From NCBI GenBank assembly GCA_024427105.1, contig JAKSVR010000013.1:1-22941 (forward strand): DNA of 22,941 nt. The letters run 5' to 3'. The position numbers and the translations under genes were made by a program. Origin of the DNA: Mycoplasmoidaceae bacterium. GTDB lineage: Bacteria; Bacillota_I; Bacilli_A; Mycoplasmatales; Mycoplasmoidaceae. The notes beneath the pieces were generated by a model that searched no databases, was not told the DNA's origin, and saw nothing but the letters and a program-made list of their open reading frames with translations. Position 1 is the stretch's first letter. Every line of letters begins with the position of its first letter. Positions 18,426 through 22,941 of this stretch are shown here, in pieces.

Positions 18426-20958
18426 ATTTATTTGGATTCTCTGGAGACATTTCAACCGCCTCATCTGGAGCAGAAGGAACACCTTCATGAGGAACTTCAA
18501 CACCATCAGTTTCATCATTCTTGAAAATAGCGATTGATGCAATACGGTCATCTTCTTCAAGTTTAATTAATTTAACACCCTGAGTTGCACGGCCAATATC
18601 TCTTACCTCAGACAATGACATACGGATGATCATGTTTTTCTTTGTCATAATCAATGCATCTTCATTACCTTCTACGGCAGCAGCAAAGACAAGTTTTCCA
18701 GTTTTTGGAGTAACTTTTAATGTTGTTACACCCTTAGCACCACGTTTAGTTTCACGATATTCTTCAACATCTGTAATTTTTCCAACACCACGTGTTCCAA
18801 TGGATAAAATTTTATTACCAGCTAAACTTGTACTGAAACCAACAACTGTTCCACCATCAATATTAATACCCTTAACACCAGCAGCAGTACGCCCCATAGT
18901 TCTTACATCAGAAACTTTGAATCTTACTAATTTACCAGTTGAGTTACCGATAAACACATTATTGTCGTCACCAACAATCTTAACATCAAATAGTTTGTCG
19001 CCTTCTTTTAAACCTAAAGCAATTTTACCATTACGGTTGATGTGTTCATATTCATTTAATGTTGTACGTTTAACAACACCATTAGCAGAACAGAAGATTA
19101 AAGATTTTTGTTCTTCATAATCATCAATTGGTAACATTGTGATAATCTTTTCATCTTTTTCAATTTGAATAAAGTTAATTGCTGGAATACCTTTAGATTG
19201 TTTAGATCCAACAGGAATTTCATGTCCTCTTAAACGATATACTTTACCATAATCTGTAAAGATTAAGATGTCGGTGTGAGTGTTAGCAACAACAATCTTA
19301 GCAACATTATCATCATTGTGAGTTGCTGTTCCAGTTACTCCGACACCACCACGGTGTTGACTACGATATTCATCAATTGGAAGACGTTTTAGATATCCTC
19401 TTGTTGACATAGTAATCACGATATCTTCAATTGGAATTAAGTCTTCATCATCAATAGATGATGATAAATTGTAAGCAATTTCAGTTCGTCTTTCATCACC
19501 AAAACGATCAACAAGTTTCTTTAATGCAACAAGAATCAAATCAATTTGTTTGTTTTTATCTTGTAAGATTGATTCATATTCTTTGCAAGCAATTTGAAGT
19601 TCATGAATTTCGTTAGTAATCTTAGCTTGCTCCATTCCTGACAATGAACGAAGTTTCATTTCAAGAATTGCTTTAGATTGAATTTCAGATAATTTGAATT
19701 TCTTCATTAAATCTTCAAGAAGAACTTTATCATCTTTGGCATCTTTAATCATCTTGATGATTTCATCAATATGTTGACTTGCAATGTGTAGACCTTCTAG
19801 AATGTGCAATCTTGCTTTAGCTTTTTCTAGATCAAATTTAGTCTTCTTAATTAAAACATTAATTTGGTGATCAATATAAATTTGAAGTGCTTCCTTCATA
19901 TTAAGCACCCGTGGTTCATTATTAACCAAAGCTAACATATTAACTGAGAAGTTAGTTTGTAATTGAGTCATTTTAAATAGTTGATTTAAGATAACTTCAG
20001 GCACGACATCTCTTCTTAATTCAATAACAATCCGAATTCCTAAACGGTTTGATTCATCACGAAGGTCAGTAATACCTGAGATTTTTCCATCTTTAACTAA
20101 TTGTGTAATTTTTTCAATTAGCTGTGATTTGTTTACAACATATGGAATTTCGTGAACAATGATTCTTGGTTTTCCATTGTCCATATATTCAATATCGGTC
20201 TTTGACCTAATTGTTACTGAACCATGTCCAGTTTCAAAGTATTCACGAATACCGCTTGCTCCAATGATGCTTGCACCAGTTGGGAAATCAGGTCCTTTTA
20301 ATACTTGCATAATATCATCAGTAGTACATTCTGGATGTTTTGCAACTAATTCAACACCAGCAGCAATCTCATTTAAGTTGTGTGGTGGCATATTTGTTGC
20401 CATACCAACAGCAATACCACTTGACCCATTAGCTAACATGTTAGGGAATAATGATGGAAGAACCACAGGTTCTTTTTCGGAACCATCATAGTTATCAACC
20501 AATTGAACAGTATTCTTTTCAATATCTGCTAACATTGTATCTGCTAGTTTAGACATTTTTGCTTCGGTATAACGCATTGCTGCAGCACCATCACCATCAA
20601 TAGAACCAAAGTTTCCATGTCCATCAATTAATGGATAACGCATACTAAAGTCTTGAGCCATACGAACCATTGTTTCGTAGACAGCAATATCACCGTGTGG
20701 GTGATATTTACCGATTACTTCACCGACCAATCTGGCTGATTTTTTGTATTGACTACCAGAAGTCATGCCTAAGTTTCAAGCCGCATATAGTACACGGCGG
20801 TGTACTGGTTTAAAACCATCACGAGCATCTGGTAAGGCTCTTGCAACGATAACACTCATTGCATATTCAAGGAAAGAGTTTTGTAATTCCTTGGCTATTT
20901 CTTTTTCATCAACTTTAGATTGTTCTAGTTGTTCACGAATATTATTTTCATTTGCCAT
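18424..20958 (-). CDS. gyrA: DNA gyrase subunit A
   Basis: The DNA-cleaving and religating subunit of gyrase, which introduces negative supercoils with GyrB. The 844-residue product has the winged-helix region '[16 protein letters not shown]', catalytic Tyr130 in '[10 protein letters not shown]' and a C-terminal beta-pinwheel with a degenerate GyrA box QHRGGVG, favouring GyrA over ParC. UGA at 20776 encodes Trp61. In the quinolone-determining region '[10 protein letters not shown]' the residue equal to E. coli Ser83 is Ile (Ile91 here), and Glu sits at the Asp87 position. An acidic, proline-containing tail of about 30 residues ends the protein. A strong AAAGGAG (20967-20973) lies eight bases before the ATG, 17 bases after the gyrB stop. 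Confidence 0.97.
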
Positions 20959-20975
20959 AATCTAAACTCCTTTCC

Positions 20976-22937
20976 TTATGCATCAATGTTCTTAACGAAC
21001 TTTGCATTATTCTTGATGAAGTCTTTTCTAGGAGCAACATCATCCCCCATTAAGAAGCTGAATTGTTTATCAGCTTCAATTGCATCAGTAATTGTAACTC
21101 TAACAATTGTTCGGTTAGTTGGATCCATTGTTGTTTCTCATAATTGTTCTGGATTCATTTCACCAAGACCTTTATATCGTTGGATAGTAAAGCGTTGATT
21201 ACCGCCTTCTTGTTTAAAGTCTTCCAACTCTTGGTCTGAATAAGCATATTTAACTGTTTTACCAGCTTGATATTTAAATAAAGGTGGTCGAGCAAAGAAC
21301 ACATGTCCTTGTTCAATTAAAGGTTTCATATATCTAAAGAAGAATGTTAACATTAAGATACGAATGTGGGCACCATCGACATCGGCATCAGTCATGATGA
21401 TGATCTTGTTGTAACGAATTTTTGTCATATCTATTTCTGGTAAAACACCAATACCAATGGCAGTAATCAAAGCTTGAATTTCCTGGTTATCGAAAATTTT
21501 ATCAGTTTTAGCTTTTTCAACGTTGATGATTTTACCACGTAGTGGTAGAATTGCTTGGAACTCTCTATTTCTTCCTAATTTAGCTGATCCACCGGCTGAA
21601 TCACCTTCGACGATATACAATTCACAAATTGATGAATCACGAGATGAACAGTCCGCAAGTTTTCCAGGCAAGCCCCCTGTTTCAAATGGAGACTTACGAC
21701 GAGTTATTTCTCTTGCTTCTTGTGATTTCTTTCTTGCCTCTGCAGCCAACATGATCTTTTTAATAATCATCATTGCTTCATTAGGGTTTTCTTGTAAGTA
21801 CTTTTCAAGAATTTGACTAGTTACACTATTAACTAATTGTCTTACTTCAGTATTACCAAGTTTACGTTTTGTTTGACCTTCATATTGAGGGTTTGGGTGT
21901 TTAATCGATAAAATAGCAACTAAACCTTCAGTTACGTCATCTTTGGTTAACTTATCATCTGTATCTTTCATTAATTTACGATCAATAGCGGCTTTATTAA
22001 TGATTCTGGTTAGAGCTAATCTAAATCCTTCTTCATGTGTACCACCTTCGGTAGTGTTAATGTTATTACAGAATGAATATAGTGAGTTAGCATAACCTTT
22101 ATTGTATTGGAATGCAACTTCGACATTAATGTCGTAGTAAGTTTCTTCTAACACATTAGGTACTTTTGTTTTTTGCCTTATTTCACCATAAATGATATCT
22201 GGTACTAATGGTTCTTTATCACGGTTTAATTCCGCAACGTATTCATTTAATCCACCTTCGTAGAATCATTCATACTTTTGATCTGTCTTTTCATTTTTAT
22301 ATATAAGTTTAACACCCTTATTCAAGAATGCAAGTTGCTTCATTCTTGAAATAATTCTTTCATCTTCATACGGAAGTTTTTCCATAATAGTGAAGTCGGG
22401 AACGAATTCGATAGTTGTACCATGTTGTTTAGTTTCTGATTTACCAATAACTTTTAATGGTTCAACAGCATGACCACCATCCCTAAATTCTACATAGTGA
22501 GTTGTGTAATCACGGTTAACTCATACTTTCATGTATTTACTTAAACCGTTAACACACGATGCACCAACACCGTGTAAACCACCAGAGATTTTATAAGATG
22601 TATTATCAAACTTACCACCAGCATGTAAAACAGTTAATACTGTTTCAACAGTTGATTTGTTTGTTTTTGGGTGAATATCTATTGGAATACCACGCCCATC
22701 ATCATCTACGATAATAGCACCATCTTTAGTTTGGGTCACAATAACTCTGGTCGCATAGCCACCCATACATTCGTCAATTGAGTTATCAACAATTTCCCAA
22801 ATAAGTTGGTGAAGACCATCAACACCGGTTGATCCGATATACATTCCAGGTCTTTTTCTAACTGCCTCTAGACCTTCCAATATTTTAATATTGGAAGAGT
22901 CATATTCGGCATTATTAACTTTTTGTTCTTCTGCCAT
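20976..22937 (-). CDS. gyrB: DNA gyrase subunit B
   Basis: The ATPase subunit of gyrase. The 653-residue product has the GHKL ATPase motifs '[10 protein letters not shown]' (Glu48, Asn52), 'DDDGRGIP' (78-85) and '[12 protein letters not shown]' (119-130). A transducer domain follows, then the TOPRIM motifs '[11 protein letters not shown]' and '[11 protein letters not shown]', and the C-terminal '[20 protein letters not shown]'. It has the short bacterial GyrB form without the E. coli insertion. UGA codons include 22521 and 21138. The ATG at 22937 is four bases from the window edge, so its promoter and whatever lies upstream are not visible. It forms an operon with gyrA. Confidence 0.97.
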
Positions 22938-22941
22938 ATTT

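Noticed and set aside
18626..19120. A 164-codon open frame on the plus strand opposite gyrA.
   Set aside because: It is antisense to well-conserved gyrA codons, has no recognisable motif or ribosome binding site, and such frames are common opposite coding DNA.

Overview
The window comes from a low-GC bacterium that reads UGA as tryptophan. Every long gene except arcC and pyrF has in-frame UGA codons, several at family-conserved Trp positions: PyrE Trp30, the ornithine carbamoyltransferase 'VWNGL' motif and the arginine deiminase 'HLDTW' motif. With the mycoplasma-type arginine deiminase and compact gene order, this points to a mollicute (genetic code 4). The species cannot be named from sequence alone. 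All gene models assume UGA = Trp; with the standard code most genes look falsely broken.

Layout. 1-430 (-): 5' part of an unrecognised protein, cut by the window edge. 572-5283 (+): secA and uvrB, overlapping by one base. 5344-8624 (+): a complete arginine deiminase operon, arcA-arcB-arcC. 8649-13062: four separately oriented genes, namely a CofE/FolC2-type glutamate ligase homologue (-), a short IMP dehydrogenase/GMP reductase family protein (+), a PreA-like dihydropyrimidine dehydrogenase with an added N-terminal Fe-S region (-), and a guanine-deaminase-like enzyme (+). 13071-18356 (-): a pyrimidine operon pyrC-pyrK-pyrD-pyrF-pyrE-pyrB, tightly packed and transcribed towards lower coordinates. 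18424-22937 (-): gyrB-gyrA.

How it fits together. The pyr operon encodes every step from carbamoyl phosphate plus aspartate to UMP, but no carbamoyl phosphate synthetase (carAB) is in the window. The arginine deiminase operon about 5 kb away makes carbamoyl phosphate from citrulline. An arginine-fed route to UMP is therefore plausible; it is inference, since carAB could be elsewhere. De novo pyrimidine synthesis is rare in mollicutes, which usually salvage bases. PyrB carries a C-terminal zinc domain of the PyrI type but lacks the PyrI allosteric domain.

The convergent junctions are closed by palindromic terminators that contain or touch the stop codons. Three of the window's terminators share a GAGGT/ACCTC core. 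The divergent preA-like/guaD-like pair has a TATAAT exactly six bases before each ATG, suggesting leaderless mRNAs. I saw no rRNA, tRNA, CRISPR array, insertion sequence or prophage gene. All gene-free stretches are shorter than 150 bases.
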